A stretch of DNA of 64,000 nt from Caldilinea sp. CFX5 (GCA_021405325.1 QWII01000051.1:3201-67200), one strand, 5' to 3'. Positions 55,314 to 64,000 are shown, numbered from the stretch's first letter. Notes: generated from the sequence alone by a model not told the origin. Program-made: numbers and translations.

Positions 55314-55456
55314 CAGGGTGACAAGGTGACAAGGTGACAGGGTGACAGGGGTATATTGTCGGCGCTGTTAACTAACCAGGCGCAAACAGTAAAGTCTGAA
55401 CGCTACAAGTACGTGACCCTGTCACCCTGTCACCCTGTCACCCTGTCACCTTGTCA
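55303..55456. repeat. Inverted-arm repeat of 8-bp words (locus M)
   Basis: Left arm: six TGACARGG units (55303-55350). Right arm: four CCCTGTCA and one CCTTGTCA (55417-55456). The arms are exact complements of each other over most of their length, with a 66-base centre. The left arm runs through the stop codon of permease 1 and the right arm ends just before the ribosome site of permease 2. Confidence 0.85.
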
Positions 55457-55476
55457 AAGTAAAGGGGAAACTACCA

Positions 55477-56379
55477 TTGAACATCTTCACCGGTCTGGTC
55501 AACGGGATGATTGCGGGGGCGACGCCGATTTTGTTGGCGGCGTTGGGGGGATCGTTTACCTATTATGCCGGCGTCTTTAACATTGCGATGGAAGGGATGA
55601 TGTTGAGCGGCGCCTTTTTTGCCGTGCTTGGCTCCTATTATTTGCAATCGTGGCCGTTGGCGATCCTGGCGGCGATTCTGGGGGCGCTGCTGCTGGCGTT
55701 GCTCTTTATCTTCTTTGCCGTGGTGTTGCGGACGGATGCCTTCGTCACCGGCATTGCGCTCAATCTCTTTGCGCTAGGCGCGACAACCTACTTGCTGCGT
55801 CAGATCTTTGGCGTCAAGGGCGCCTTTGCCGACCCGGCCATTTTGCCCATCCCACGGCTCCACATGCCCTGGCTGGCCGATCTGCCGGTGGTGGGGCCGA
55901 TCCTCTCCGGGCAGAACTTGTTGATCTATGTGGCGGTGGCGGCGACGATGGGCGGGGCGTGGCTGCTCTTTCGCACCCGCTTTGGCTTGCGGGTGCGGGC
56001 GGCGGGGTACAATGCGGCGGCGCTGGCCGCCAGCGGGGTGTCGGTGGCCTGGGTGCAGAGTCTATCGTTGCTGCTCTGCGGCGTCCTCTGTGGCCTGGCC
56101 GGCGCCTTTCTCTCGTTGGGCTATGTGCGGCTCTTTGCCGAAAATATGTCGGCGGGGCGAGGGTGGATTGCCCTGGCGGCGATCATTCTGGTCAAAGGCA
56201 ACCCGTGGGGGATTGCGCTCATTGCGCTGCTCTTTGGCTTCTTTGACGGCTTGGGGCTGCTCTTGCAAAGTTATCAAGTGCCGGCGCAATTCACCGGCAT
56301 GGCGCCCTATCTGGCAACTCTAGTCGCGCTTTATTTCTATGCCCGTCGAGAACGCAAGGTCATTGCCACCCCCTCCTAA
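55477..56379 (+). CDS. ABC importer permease 2 (YufQ/NupQ type)
   Basis: 300 aa from a TTG start with AAGGGGAA upstream. About eight helices; [25 protein letters not shown] and [26 protein letters not shown] match the second permease of BMP-type importers. It pairs with permease 1. Its last codons and stop (56377-56379) lie inside a decayed palindromic element, so the natural C-terminus may have been a little different. Confidence 0.9.
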   Translation: MNIFTGLVNGMIAGATPILLAALGGSFTYYAGVFNIAMEGMMLSGAFFAVLGSYYLQSWPLAILAAILGALLLALLFIFFAVVLRTDAFVTGIALNLFALGATTYLLRQIFGVKGAFADPAILPIPRLHMPWLADLPVVGPILSGQNLLIYVAVAATMGGAWLLFRTRFGLRVRAAGYNAAALAASGVSVAWVQSLSLLLCGVLCGLAGAFLSLGYVRLFAENMSAGRGWIALAAIILVKGNPWGIALIALLFGFFDGLGLLLQSYQVPAQFTGMAPYLATLVALYFYARRERKVIATPS

Positions 56380-56447
56380 CCTCCCCCAGTTTGGGGGAGG
56401 AACAGTCGTAGGCGCCATCGTTCCCTCCCTTCGCAGGGGGTAGTTAC
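56367..56447. repeat. Decayed GTAAC-family element (reverse of copy D)
   Basis: CACCCCCTCCTAACC, a hairpin CTCCCCCAGTTTGGGGGAG, AACAGTCG and TTCCCTCCCTTCGCAGGGG match, in order, the reverse complement of copy D at 39161. The right end TAGTTAC is present; the left GTAACTA is lost. It supplies the stop codon of permease 2. Confidence 0.6.
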
Positions 56448-56456
56448 CACAAAGGT

Positions 56457-56500
56457 GCGAAGTTCACGAAGAAAGGCTTCGTGTCTTCGTGTCTTCGTGT
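56457..56500. repeat. Inverted-arm repeat of 8-bp words (locus N)
   Basis: Three CTTCGTGT units (56477-56500) preceded by GCGAAG and CACGAAG, which pair with them. It lies between the convergent ends of permease 2 and the histidine kinase. Confidence 0.55.
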
Positions 56501-57916
56501 TTAAATTGCCTTGTTATCGCTGAACCCATTCAAATGACCTGTTATAGGAGTGGCCGCTACCGGCGGCAGGAGCGGCAACGTAATGGTCATGCACGTGCCT
56601 TGCTGAAGAATGCTGGTGGCTGCAATGGCGCCGCCGTGTGCTTCGACTACGCTCTTGGCAATCGCCAGCCCCAGACCGGTTCCGCCTTGTTTGCGCGAAC
56701 GCGCTTTGTCGACGCGATAAAAACGCTCGAAAATCAGGGGGAGATGTTCAGCCGGAATGCCGCTCCCCTGGTCGATGACTTCAATGATCGCGCTTTTGCC
56801 TGTGGTCGCTGAACGCAGGAGAATGGGTTTGCCTTCCGCGCTGTACTTGGCAGCATTGTCGATGAGAATCAGCACCGCTTGTTCGATCAAGTGGGGATCA
56901 ATATGGAGCCGGCCGGCGGCCTGTAGCTCTTGCTGCAAAAGGGCGCCCTGTTTACAAGCCAGCTTTTGCGCCCGTGCCGCCAATTCCGCCAGAAATGGTT
57001 CGATGTCGATGATGGCGCGCTCAAGCGGCAACGACCCGGCGTCGGAGCGGGCCAGCAGCAGCAGATCCTCGACGGTGCGGGTCATCCGTTCTGCTTCGCG
57101 CACAATCTCTTCCAAAAATTCGGTGTGGGCGCAGGTGCGTTCCAGGGTCAAAGCGACTTCGGCATTGGCGCGCAAGACGGTTAACGGAGTGCGCAATTCA
57201 TGGGAAGCATCGGCAATAAAATCGGTTTTGAGTTGGAGGGCGGTGGTTAACTTCGTCGCCGCCCGCTGGCGTTCCTGCGCGCTATGCACCACGAGGTAGG
57301 CCAACCCAACCCCCACCAAAATAACACCGCCCAGCACGGCCAGTAAGACCCATTGCGCGTGCTTGAGTTCTTCTTCAACACTCTGAATACTGTCAGCTTC
57401 TCGCTCTTCCCCCAGTTGATCGAGCGCCAGCGCGACATCTTCCAATTCCGCTAACACCTGCAAACCTTCGCTGCTGGCCGCTTCAAAGGCCGGCGGGTCG
57501 GTTGTATAAAGGGTTAATGCCGGTTGAAAGCGTTGATAGTAACGGTCGGCGTGGGCGCGCAACGCCTCGACCCGCAGCAAGGCGGAATAGTCCCCCATGG
57601 GCAACGCGGCCAGGTTGTCAATGGCCGCCTGTAACCGCCGGTGCGCGCCCTCAAATTCAGCGACGGTGCGTGAGGTCGGGCCGGCAAAGGCGAGATTGCG
57701 GTGATAGTGGCGCATCTCCAAGACAACCACCAGAAAGTCATCGCTGCGGTCGGATAGCTCAATCTCATATTGCACCATACGTTCAGTCAGCGTTTTGATG
57801 CGGGCGTTGATGCCCAGCCCTACCAACCCGAAAATCGCAATCGCCAGCAGCAAGCCGCTCATGGCGGCGCTTTCCACCCACCACGGTTGTTGTCGCCAGC
57901 GCTTTACCCAATCCAC
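56501..57916 (-). CDS. Sensor histidine kinase
   Basis: 471 aa from GTG 57916 (AGGGGG upstream). Two membrane helices (about 17-38 and 189-211) enclose a helical outside sensor domain. The phosphorylated His239 is in ASHELRTPL, followed by the N box LILIDNAAKYS, G1 VIDQGSGIP, F and G2 GGTGLGLAIAKSVVEAHGG. Full-length HisKA/HATPase_c kinase. It is encoded divergently from its likely partner regulator, with only 66 nt between the start codons. Confidence 0.95.
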   Translation of the reverse strand: MDWVKRWRQQPWWVESAAMSGLLLAIAIFGLVGLGINARIKTLTERMVQYEIELSDRSDDFLVVVLEMRHYHRNLAFAGPTSRTVAEFEGAHRRLQAAIDNLAALPMGDYSALLRVEALRAHADRYYQRFQPALTLYTTDPPAFEAASSEGLQVLAELEDVALALDQLGEEREADSIQSVEEELKHAQWVLLAVLGGVILVGVGLAYLVVHSAQERQRAATKLTTALQLKTDFIADASHELRTPLTVLRANAEVALTLERTCAHTEFLEEIVREAERMTRTVEDLLLLARSDAGSLPLERAIIDIEPFLAELAARAQKLACKQGALLQQELQAAGRLHIDPHLIEQAVLILIDNAAKYSAEGKPILLRSATTGKSAIIEVIDQGSGIPAEHLPLIFERFYRVDKARSRKQGGTGLGLAIAKSVVEAHGGAIAATSILQQGTCMTITLPLLPPVAATPITGHLNGFSDNKAI

Positions 57917-57946
57917 GGTATCCCCCTTCGTCGGCTGAATGCTGTT

Positions 57947-57975
57947 TTGTTGTAAGTCCAATCTTACTATATACT
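57947..57975 (+). promoter_or_regulatory. Promoter of the response regulator gene
   Basis: TTGTTG (57947-57952), 17 nt, TATACT (57970-57975). The ATG at 57983 is 7 nt beyond the -10, so the transcript should begin at the start codon; there is no Shine-Dalgarno. Confidence 0.55.
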
Positions 57976-57982
57976 TTGGTTT

Positions 57983-58663
57983 ATGCGAATTTTACTGATT
58001 GAAGATGATGAAGCGATTACGCGTGTGCTCCAACGCGGGTTACGCGCCCACGGTCACCAGGTAGTGGTGGCCGAGAGCGGGGAGGATGGCGTCCTGCTGG
58101 CGGAAGATGACACGGTGGAACTGGTGCTGCTCGACATTGCCCTGCCCGGTCTGAATGGGCATCAGGTGTTGGCGCGCGTGCGGCGCCGTCGTCCGCGCCT
58201 GCCGATTCTCATGCTCACCGCGCGTGATGATCTGCAAAACAAGGTGAACGCCCTGCGGAATGGCGCCGATGATTATATTACCAAACCCTTTGCCTTTGAA
58301 GAATTGCTGGCGCGCATTCAAGCCGTCATGCGCCGTTTTGACCAGCCGGAAGGATCACAGATCCTGGCCGGCCCTTTGCGGTTGGATCTCCTGGCCCAAC
58401 GGCTCTGGCGCGACGGTCAGCTTGTCGAACTCTCGACGCGTGAATTTGCCTTGCTGCAATACTTTATGCGCCATCCACGCCAGGTGCTCTCCCGGCGGCA
58501 AATTTTGGAAGCGGTCTGGGAATATGAGTTTGAACCGGAATCGAATGTCGTTGATGTCTATGTACGTTCGTTGCGCAACAAGATCGACAAAGCGGAAAGC
58601 CCTTCTCTCATCACCACGATCCGTGGCGCCGGTTATCGTTTTGATCCACCGCCGGCCGCCTAA
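57983..58663 (+). CDS. OmpR/PhoB-family response regulator
   Basis: 226 aa. Receiver domain: acidic EDDE (7-10), phosphoacceptor Asp51 in LLLDIALPG, Thr in LTARDD and Lys in YITKPFAFEELLARI. A winged-helix DNA-binding domain follows (LSTREFALLQYFMRHPRQVLSRRQILEAVWEYEFEPESNVVDVYVRSLRNKID). It is probably phosphorylated by the divergent kinase. The ABC importer next to the kinase is a plausible target but that is only proximity. Confidence 0.95.
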   Translation: MRILLIEDDEAITRVLQRGLRAHGHQVVVAESGEDGVLLAEDDTVELVLLDIALPGLNGHQVLARVRRRRPRLPILMLTARDDLQNKVNALRNGADDYITKPFAFEELLARIQAVMRRFDQPEGSQILAGPLRLDLLAQRLWRDGQLVELSTREFALLQYFMRHPRQVLSRRQILEAVWEYEFEPESNVVDVYVRSLRNKIDKAESPSLITTIRGAGYRFDPPPAA

Positions 58664-58680
58664 ACCAGCTCGCGAAAACC

Positions 58681-59478
58681 ATGCACGACTTTACACCTAT
58701 TACCGAAACCCCCGGCAGCGGCCTGAATCCTGAACAACTGGCGCGCATCCGGCAACGTTATCGCTTCGGCGCCGCCTTGGCCCAAGGGAAGGATGTGTTG
58801 GAGGTGGCCTGCGGCGCCGGCAGCGGGCTGGGCATCTTGCGACAACAAGCCCGTTGCCTGGTCGGCTGTGACTACACCGGGTCGGTGCTGCGCATGGCTC
58901 AGTCCCACTATGGTCAGCAGGCGCCGCTGGTCTGTGCCGACGCCCAGCAGTTGCCCTTTGCCGATCGCTGCTTTGACCTGCTGCTCTCCTTTGAAGCGAT
59001 CTACTATCTGCCCCAGATCGACTGGTTTCTCAGCGAGGCCCACCGGCTGCTGCGACCGGACGGGGTATTGCTCCTCGGCACCAGCAACCCTGATTGGCCC
59101 CCCTTTGTCCCCGGTCAGATGAGCGTCCACTATCCCACCCTGCCCGAACTGGCCGCCGGCCTCGCCGCCGCCGGTTTTGTCCAGCCGCAATTTTATGGCG
59201 CCTTCCCGCTGCCGACGACAACCCGCCCCCACAAAGCGCTGCTGGCGACCTTGCGCAAAGTTGCCCTGCACTTCCAACCCTTCACCGCCGATTCCGCCTT
59301 GACCCGGCGCCTAAAGCAACTTGTCTATGGCTCTCTGCACCCCTTGCCGGCCGAGCTAACCCTGACCGCCTTGCCCAATGACGATGTCCGCACCGATCTG
59401 ACCCCCCTGCCGGCCACCGCCGCCGACCGGCGCCATCGTGTCTTGTTTGCCGTGGCCCACAAAGCCACGGTTGGGTAG
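58681..59478 (+). CDS. Class I SAM-dependent methyltransferase
   Basis: 265 aa. Motif I VLEVACGAGSGLGIL, motif II LVGCDYTGSVLRMAQ, motif III LPFADRCFDLLLSFEAIYYL, then HRLLRPDGVLLLGTSNPDW: Methyltransf_11 type (UbiE/ArsM-like). The substrate is unknown. It follows the response regulator by 17 nt and may be cotranscribed. Its stop TAG (59476-59478) abuts the first hairpin repeat. Confidence 0.88.
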   Translation: MHDFTPITETPGSGLNPEQLARIRQRYRFGAALAQGKDVLEVACGAGSGLGILRQQARCLVGCDYTGSVLRMAQSHYGQQAPLVCADAQQLPFADRCFDLLLSFEAIYYLPQIDWFLSEAHRLLRPDGVLLLGTSNPDWPPFVPGQMSVHYPTLPELAAGLAAAGFVQPQFYGAFPLPTTTRPHKALLATLRKVALHFQPFTADSALTRRLKQLVYGSLHPLPAELTLTALPNDDVRTDLTPLPATAADRRHRVLFAVAHKATVG

Positions 59479-59844
59479 CGTGCGTGGCACTGACCAAGGC
59501 GGGCTTGTCGTTCCTACCAACTTGTGGTCAGTGCCGCGCACGCGGGGGCGGCGCGCGCGGGGGGTGAACTCTGCGTCGCGTGCGCGGCACTGACCAGCCG
59601 ATTGGTGTGCAGAGTGAGTGGTCTTGGTCAGTGCCACGCACGCGGTGTGCCGCGTGCGCGGGGGGTGAACGGTGCGCCGCGTGCGCGGCACTGACCAGTA
59701 GATTGGTGTGCAGAGTGAGTGGTCTTGGTCAGTGCCACGCACGCGGGGGCGGCGCGCGCGGGGGGTGAACTCTGTGTCGCGTGCGCGGCACTGACCAGTA
59801 GATTGGTGTGCAGAGTGAGTGGTCTTGGTCAGTGCCACGCACGC
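59478..59844. repeat. Array of four hairpins at 100-bp spacing
   Basis: Copies start at 59478, 59578, 59679 and 59779. Each has an 18-bp stem GCGTGCGCGGCACTGACC / GGTCAGTGCCACGCACGC (one wobble position) around a loop of about 30 nt. They are separated by GC-rich spacers ending in GGGGGGTGAAC. Copies 2-4 share the loop GATTGGTGTGCAGAGTGAGT; copy 1 has a different loop. The open frame seen through it on the minus strand is a by-product of the repeats. Confidence 0.9.
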
Positions 59845-59928
59845 TTTCGCTTTGGCAATCGCGTCGCCACTTTTTCTCTACTTTTCCGTCAGCAATGATA
59901 GTGTTATACTAAGGAAAGCGATCAACCC

Positions 59929-59952
59929 ATGCGACTTTCACCCCGGAGGTGA
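59929..59952 (+). CDS. Seven-codon leader ORF in front of the CHAT gene
   Basis: ATG at 59929, product MRLSPRR, TGA at 59950-59952. AAGGAAAG lies upstream as a possible ribosome site. Its last codons (CGG AGG TGA) are the Shine-Dalgarno GGAGGTGA of the CHAT gene, whose ATG is 4 nt after the stop. A -10-like TATACT is at 59905-59910. It may couple or limit translation of the large protein; it may also be chance. Confidence 0.35.
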   Translation: MRLSPRR

Positions 59953-59956
59953 CGCC

Positions 59957-62900
59957 ATGCCTGCCCTACTCCATTTACAGGTGACCGACTATCTCGACCC
60001 GACGCGCTGGCGCTGGGTCTTGAGTGACGAGCGCGGTCATTTCCTGGCCGACCACACGGTGCGCCTCGACCCCACCAGCCGTGACTATGGCGGCTTTCTC
60101 GACTTGAGTCAATACCTGGATTACCACACGCCCATCGTCCCGCCGGCCCAACAACTGACTGCGCTGGGCGTCTGGATCGGTGAGCAAGTTTTTGGCGGTC
60201 TGCGGATAGCTCTCTGGCAGCGCCGCGCCTTGCCGGCGCTGACCGTCCAGGTCAATGTGCCGGCGGCGGCCCATGAATTGCTGCTGCGCCCCTTTGAACT
60301 GGCCTGCTTTGCCGACAGCAAATCTTTTCGTGCGGCCGGCGTGCGCTTCGTCTATGCGTTGGAAGGCATGGCCGTGGCCGCGCCGGACAGAGAGCCGCCG
60401 GCCGCGGCGTTGCGCATCCTGGCCGCCTTTAGCCTGCCCGTGGCCGCCAACCCGCTCAACCTGCGCCGCGAGCGCTACGGCCTGCAACGGCTGGTGCGTG
60501 AGCTGAACCAGACCCGTGGGCTGGCCGTCGAACTGCGCGTCCTCCAATATGGCGCCACGCGCGACCATCTGCAAGCGGCCCTGGAGGAGGGGGCGGGCTG
60601 GGACATTATCCACCTCTCCGGCCACGGCGCTCAGGGTGAACTGCTGCTGGAAGATGACCGCGGCGGCAGCGCCACGATTGACGCCAATGAACTGGGCGAC
60701 CTGCTCGATCTGGCGCGAGCGCGCCTCAAACTGCTGATCCTCGACGCCTGTTACAGCGGCGCCGGCAACCATGCCGCCGCCCGCGCCCAGGTTGGGCTGG
60801 AAACGCCGCCGCTGCGCCAGGAGGGCGCGGAAGGCGCTGCCGTCGCCGAGACGGCGCCGACCGGCCTGCCCAGCCTGGCGCAGAGCCTGGCCGAGCGGTT
60901 GGGCTGTGGCGTGCTGGCCATGCGCTACCCGGTGGGCGACGCCTTTGCCACCGAACTGATGCTGGCGCTCTACGAAAAGCTGTTGGACCGGCGCCGCCCC
61001 CTGCCCGCCGCCCTCCACCTGGCGCTGGACGACGCCCTGGCCGCCGACATCCCCATCCCGCCGCTGGCGCCGGTGACGCCGATCCTGGTCGGGCCGCTGG
61101 CGACCACCTTGCAGTTGCCGCCGCCCCCCGCCGCCGCCACCGGCTTTGTCCTGCCCAAGGTTGGGCTGGGGTTGGCCTTTCCGCCGGAGCCGCCCCGTTT
61201 TGTCGGGCGCTTGCAGCCCATGGTGCGCGCCAGCCAGGCGTTGGCCCCGCGCAGCGCCAAACGGGGGGTCTTTTTCTATGGCATGCCCGGCGCCGGCAAG
61301 ACGGCCTGCGCCCTGGAGTTGAGCTATCGCCACGAGCATGGGCGCTTCACCGGCTATGTCTGGCACCAGGCGCCCGAAGCCGGCAGCGACATTGCCAGTG
61401 CGCTCTTCAATTTCTGCCAGGACATCCAAAGCCAGCTCGATGCGCCCAACCTAGGGCTGACCACGGCGCTCGACGACCCGGCCCGCTTCCGCGCTTATAC
61501 CCTGCCCCGGCTGCGCGCCCTCTTGCAGCAGAATGCGCTGTTGCTGGCGCTCGACAATCTGGAGTCGCTGCTGACCGAGAGCAACCAGTGGCGTGACCCG
61601 CTGTGGGGCGAGGTCGTGGCGACGCTGCTGGCCCATGACGGCCCCTCGCGCGTCATCCTCACCAGCCGCCGGCTGCCCGCCGGCCTGGTCGATCACCCCC
61701 GGCTGCAAGTCGAAGCGATCCACGCCCTCAGCCTGGCTGAAAGCGTGTTGCTGGCGCGCGAACTGCCCCACCTCAAGCGCCTCTTTGATGACGCCGCCGG
61801 CGTGGCCCTGCTGCGCCAGACGCTGCGTGTGGTGCAGGGCCACCCCAAGTTGCTGGAACTGGCCGACAGCCTGGCCGCCGACCGCGCCGCGCTGACCGCC
61901 CGTGTCGCCGCCGCCGAAGCCGAGTTGGCCGCCCGTGGCGAGCTGCTGGACGCCTTCTTTGCCGTCGGTCTGGCGCGCGAAGGCGAAACCCGCCAGGCCG
62001 ACGCCGACTTTGTCCAGGCCCTGCAAGGCTGGACCGCCGGCGTGACCGGCAACCTGTCCCCGGTCGCGGCCCTGCTCTTCACCTTCCTCTGCCGCCTGGA
62101 GCCGGAGGATCGCCGGTTGGATATTGTCGAAATCAACTGGAAAGACTTCCTCAACCGGCTGGGCGCAAATGATGCCGTAGCCACCGCCGCACTGGGGCAA
62201 CCGCAACAGGGGTTGCCACCGGCGCTAACGGCCTTGCAAGCCGCCGGCCTGCTGGCAGTGGACGCACCCGACCCGACGCAGATCGAGGAATGGCAGTCAC
62301 AGTTGCAGGTATTGGCCGCGGCCCAGCCCCAGACGTTCGAGCCAGCCGAGCTACAAGCATTGCTGGCGGAATTGACGGCCCAGGCCACTAGCTACACCAT
62401 CCACCCCGGCGTGGCCGAAAGTGTACGCAGCGCCGCCATCGCTACCGTACTCGACGCCGCCGACATTGAGTTGGGTGACTACCACATCGCCATGTTTCGG
62501 CGCGGACTGAAGGAAGAGATGACCGGCGGCGGCCGCCAGGTGGTGACAAGCGCCCGGCGCTCCGCTCCCTACCTGCTGCGCCAAGCGCGCTGGGAAGCGG
62601 CATCCACTCTATTGGAGGCAATGCTCCAGCGCGACAGCAGTCCGGCCACCCTGGCCTTTGCCCTGCCCTTGCTGCGCCGCATCGTCCATGCCACTGCCGG
62701 CACTGAAAGGGCGCTGACTGATGCGGGTGTCCTGGCTAGAACACTGGCACAGGTCGGCCGCACTGCCGAGGCCGAACAGGTTATGCGCAACATCATCACA
62801 CAGGCCGCCACCATGGGCCACTACCGCCTTGCCTCTGGCGTTGCCGGCGACCTGCTCAACCTGCTCAGGGCCACTGGCCGCCTGAACGAAGCCCTGACCG

Positions 62901-64000
62901 TGGCCGAAGCGAAGGCCGACTACACGCGTCAGGCTGGGTTGGGGCCGTGGACGCAACTGGCTGATGAAGGCCAGCGCTTACAGGTACTCAATGCCCAGGG
63001 CCGCTACGAGGAAGTGCTGGCCGCGGTCGAGACGCTGCGTCCACAGATGGCGGTCTTGCCACTGGAAAGTGAGGCCGAGGAAACGGCCAACCCCTGGAAC
63101 GTGCGCGAGACCTTGCTCGACAGTGGCCACACGGCTGCCCTGTACAGCGAACGTTGGGTGCTGGCGCTGGCGCTCAACGCCGAGATCGTGCAGGCACAAG
63201 AAGCGCGCAGTGCTGACGCGCTGGCGGTCGCCCGCACCCGCTTTAACGACTACGGCCCCCTGTTGCGCCTAGGTCGCACCGCTGAGGCGCGCAGCCTGCT
63301 CCTGGCCTGTCGGGATGCCTTTGAGCAGGAGCGTGCTATTCCCCAACTAGGCAGGGTTTACGGTGCCCTGGCTGATCTGGAAGATAAGACGGGCAGCCGC
63401 ACCGCCGCCGTGCGCTGGGAGGAGGTCGCCTTGGGCTATAGCTACCAGGCCGGCGACCCCGCCGACTGCGCCATCAGCCACCACAACCTGGCCAACTACC
63501 TGCAACGCCAAGGCGCCGCTCCGTCCGCCGTCCTCGCCCACCGGCTGGCAGATGCCATTATTTGCTATCAGACCCAATCTGGCGGTTTTGACATCACTCT
63601 GCGCAACTTGGCCAATGCCGACCTGCCGGCCACGTCGCCATCTTTCACCGCTGTCGTCGCTGAGGTGGAGCAGATTGCAGGTGTGCGCTTCGCCGCCCTC
63701 TTTGACCGCCTGCCACGCACCGCCCCCGATGGTGACGCCGCCATCGCCGCTGTGTGGCAGTTGGCCATGGCCGAGAAGGCGAAACGAGCAGAGCAGACAT
63801 TGGGCGAGTTTGTGTCACTCCTACAAGCCATCGCTGCCGCTACTGTTGACGAGACGCAGCGTGCCCAGATCGAGGCGCTGCTGCCCGGACTTGAGGAAAA
63901 AGGCTGGATGTTGACGGACCCGGTCCAGCGCATTTGGGCTGGTGAACGGGACGTGGCAACGTTGACGGCCAACATTGATGGGAATAGCGCTCGGTTAGTG
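59957..64000 (+). CDS. CHAT protease - NB-ARC-like NTPase - helical-repeat protein (5' part, runs off the window)
   Basis: At least 1348 residues, open to the window edge, ATG with GGAGGTGA 5 nt upstream. After an N-terminal region with beta strands comes a CHAT caspase-like domain: catalytic His223 in IIHLSGHG and Cys265 in LLILDACYSG. A STAND-type NTPase follows, with the P-loop GMPGAGKT (442-449), Walker B-like LLLALDN, the ILTSR sensor and VVQGHPKLLEL in place of GLPL. The rest is Ala/Leu-rich helical repeats of TPR look. Such proteins are signal-activated proteases, some in phage defence. No partner gene is visible inside the window. Confidence 0.9.
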   Translation, partial: MPALLHLQVTDYLDPTRWRWVLSDERGHFLADHTVRLDPTSRDYGGFLDLSQYLDYHTPIVPPAQQLTALGVWIGEQVFGGLRIALWQRRALPALTVQVNVPAAAHELLLRPFELACFADSKSFRAAGVRFVYALEGMAVAAPDREPPAAALRILAAFSLPVAANPLNLRRERYGLQRLVRELNQTRGLAVELRVLQYGATRDHLQAALEEGAGWDIIHLSGHGAQGELLLEDDRGGSATIDANELGDLLDLARARLKLLILDACYSGAGNHAAARAQVGLETPPLRQEGAEGAAVAETAPTGLPSLAQSLAERLGCGVLAMRYPVGDAFATELMLALYEKLLDRRRPLPAALHLALDDALAADIPIPPLAPVTPILVGPLATTLQLPPPPAAATGFVLPKVGLGLAFPPEPPRFVGRLQPMVRASQALAPRSAKRGVFFYGMPGAGKTACALELSYRHEHGRFTGYVWHQAPEAGSDIASALFNFCQDIQSQLDAPNLGLTTALDDPARFRAYTLPRLRALLQQNALLLALDNLESLLTESNQWRDPLWGEVVATLLAHDGPSRVILTSRRLPAGLVDHPRLQVEAIHALSLAESVLLARELPHLKRLFDDAAGVALLRQTLRVVQGHPKLLELADSLAADRAALTARVAAAEAELAARGELLDAFFAVGLAREGETRQADADFVQALQGWTAGVTGNLSPVAALLFTFLCRLEPEDRRLDIVEINWKDFLNRLGANDAVATAALGQPQQGLPPALTALQAAGLLAVDAPDPTQIEEWQSQLQVLAAAQPQTFEPAELQALLAELTAQATSYTIHPGVAESVRSAAIATVLDAADIELGDYHIAMFRRGLKEEMTGGGRQVVTSARRSAPYLLRQARWEAASTLLEAMLQRDSSPATLAFALPLLRRIVHATAGTERALTDAGVLARTLAQVGRTAEAEQVMRNIITQAATMGHYRLASGVAGDLLNLLRATGRLNEALTVAEAKADYTRQAGLGPWTQLADEGQRLQVLNAQGRYEEVLAAVETLRPQMAVLPLESEAEETANPWNVRETLLDSGHTAALYSERWVLALALNAEIVQAQEARSADALAVARTRFNDYGPLLRLGRTAEARSLLLACRDAFEQERAIPQLGRVYGALADLEDKTGSRTAAVRWEEVALGYSYQAGDPADCAISHHNLANYLQRQGAAPSAVLAHRLADAIICYQTQSGGFDITLRNLANADLPATSPSFTAVVAEVEQIAGVRFAALFDRLPRTAPDGDAAIAAVWQLAMAEKAKRAEQTLGEFVSLLQAIAAATVDETQRAQIEALLPGLEEKGWMLTDPVQRIWAGERDVATLTANIDGNSARLV

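Noticed and set aside
55303..55456. CRISPR or attachment site at the TGACARGG repeats
   Set aside because: Units are 8 bp without spacers and are arranged as two complementary arms; no integrase gene.
59356..59838. 160-aa repetitive protein on the minus strand (ALTKTTHSAHQ repeats)
   Set aside because: Its repeats come from the 100-bp hairpin array. Since 100 is not a multiple of three, successive copies are read in different frames, which argues against coding.
59478..59844. CRISPR array
   Set aside because: The units are 100 bp with internal hairpins, and the parts between stems are themselves repeated rather than unique. No cas genes are nearby.
59975..61429. 484-aa open frame on the minus strand
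   Set aside because: It is antisense to the CHAT gene in very GC-rich DNA. Its product is a low-complexity Gly/Gln/Arg sequence without motifs, while the + strand carries clear catalytic signatures.

Overview
The window looks like a stretch of a Chloroflexota-type chromosome (probably Anaerolineae/Caldilineae). This rests on overall impression only: many GTG/TTG starts, extended -10 promoters that sit directly on start codons, gene junctions packed with palindromes, a CHAT/NTPase/TPR protein, and GC that rises from moderate in the glycan genes to very high at the right edge. No rRNA, tRNA or CRISPR array was seen, so the taxonomy is an inference.

Left two thirds (about 305-42325): one unidirectional minus-strand cell-surface polysaccharide cluster. 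Read 5' to 3' on that strand it starts with a membrane GT2, a B12-binding radical SAM enzyme, an O-antigen ligase-like protein with a TPR tail and a NusG/RfaH-type elongation factor. Next come a sialidase-like surface protein and a Wzt/Wzm ABC exporter whose ATPase carries an extra C-terminal domain. An acyl carrier protein, AMP ligase and PLP decarboxylase module resembling the exosortase-associated set follows, then an acetyltransferase, a small 44-aa protein and a polysaccharide deacetylase. The rest is a long run of glycosyltransferases (five GT2 and six GT4 in the whole cluster), methyltransferases, a sulfotransferase, a DegT aminotransferase, sugar epimerases, a nucleotidyltransferase, a second O-antigen ligase/polymerase-like protein, a pyruvyltransferase, a sugar C-methyltransferase, a 3,5-epimerase and a DUF4910 protein. 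Together they would make, decorate and export a complex surface glycan.

Middle (42326-51103): a 1.3-kb gene-free, partly AT-rich gap with a likely orphan structured RNA and two palindromic elements. Housekeeping genes follow: lysoplasmalogenase, a small anchored protein, amidase, an HD-domain protein overlapping a P1/DmpA peptidase, and KatG.

Right part (51586-59478): a BMP-family (nucleoside-type) ABC importer with lipoprotein, double ATPase and two permeases, then a divergently transcribed histidine kinase and response regulator, and a methyltransferase. The edge holds four 100-bp hairpin repeats and the start of a very large CHAT protease - NB-ARC-like NTPase - helical-repeat protein that runs off the window.

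The most unusual signal is between the genes. Two families of short palindromic elements, one with GTAACTA...TAGTTAC ends and one with GGCTCAT...ATGAGCC ends, are bounded by direct repeats of 8-9 bp: six exact and one at 6 of 8. These are therefore mobile MITE-like insertions. A separate set of junctions carries inverted arms built from tandem 7-8 bp words that differ at each locus. Several of these elements supply the stop codon of the neighbouring gene.
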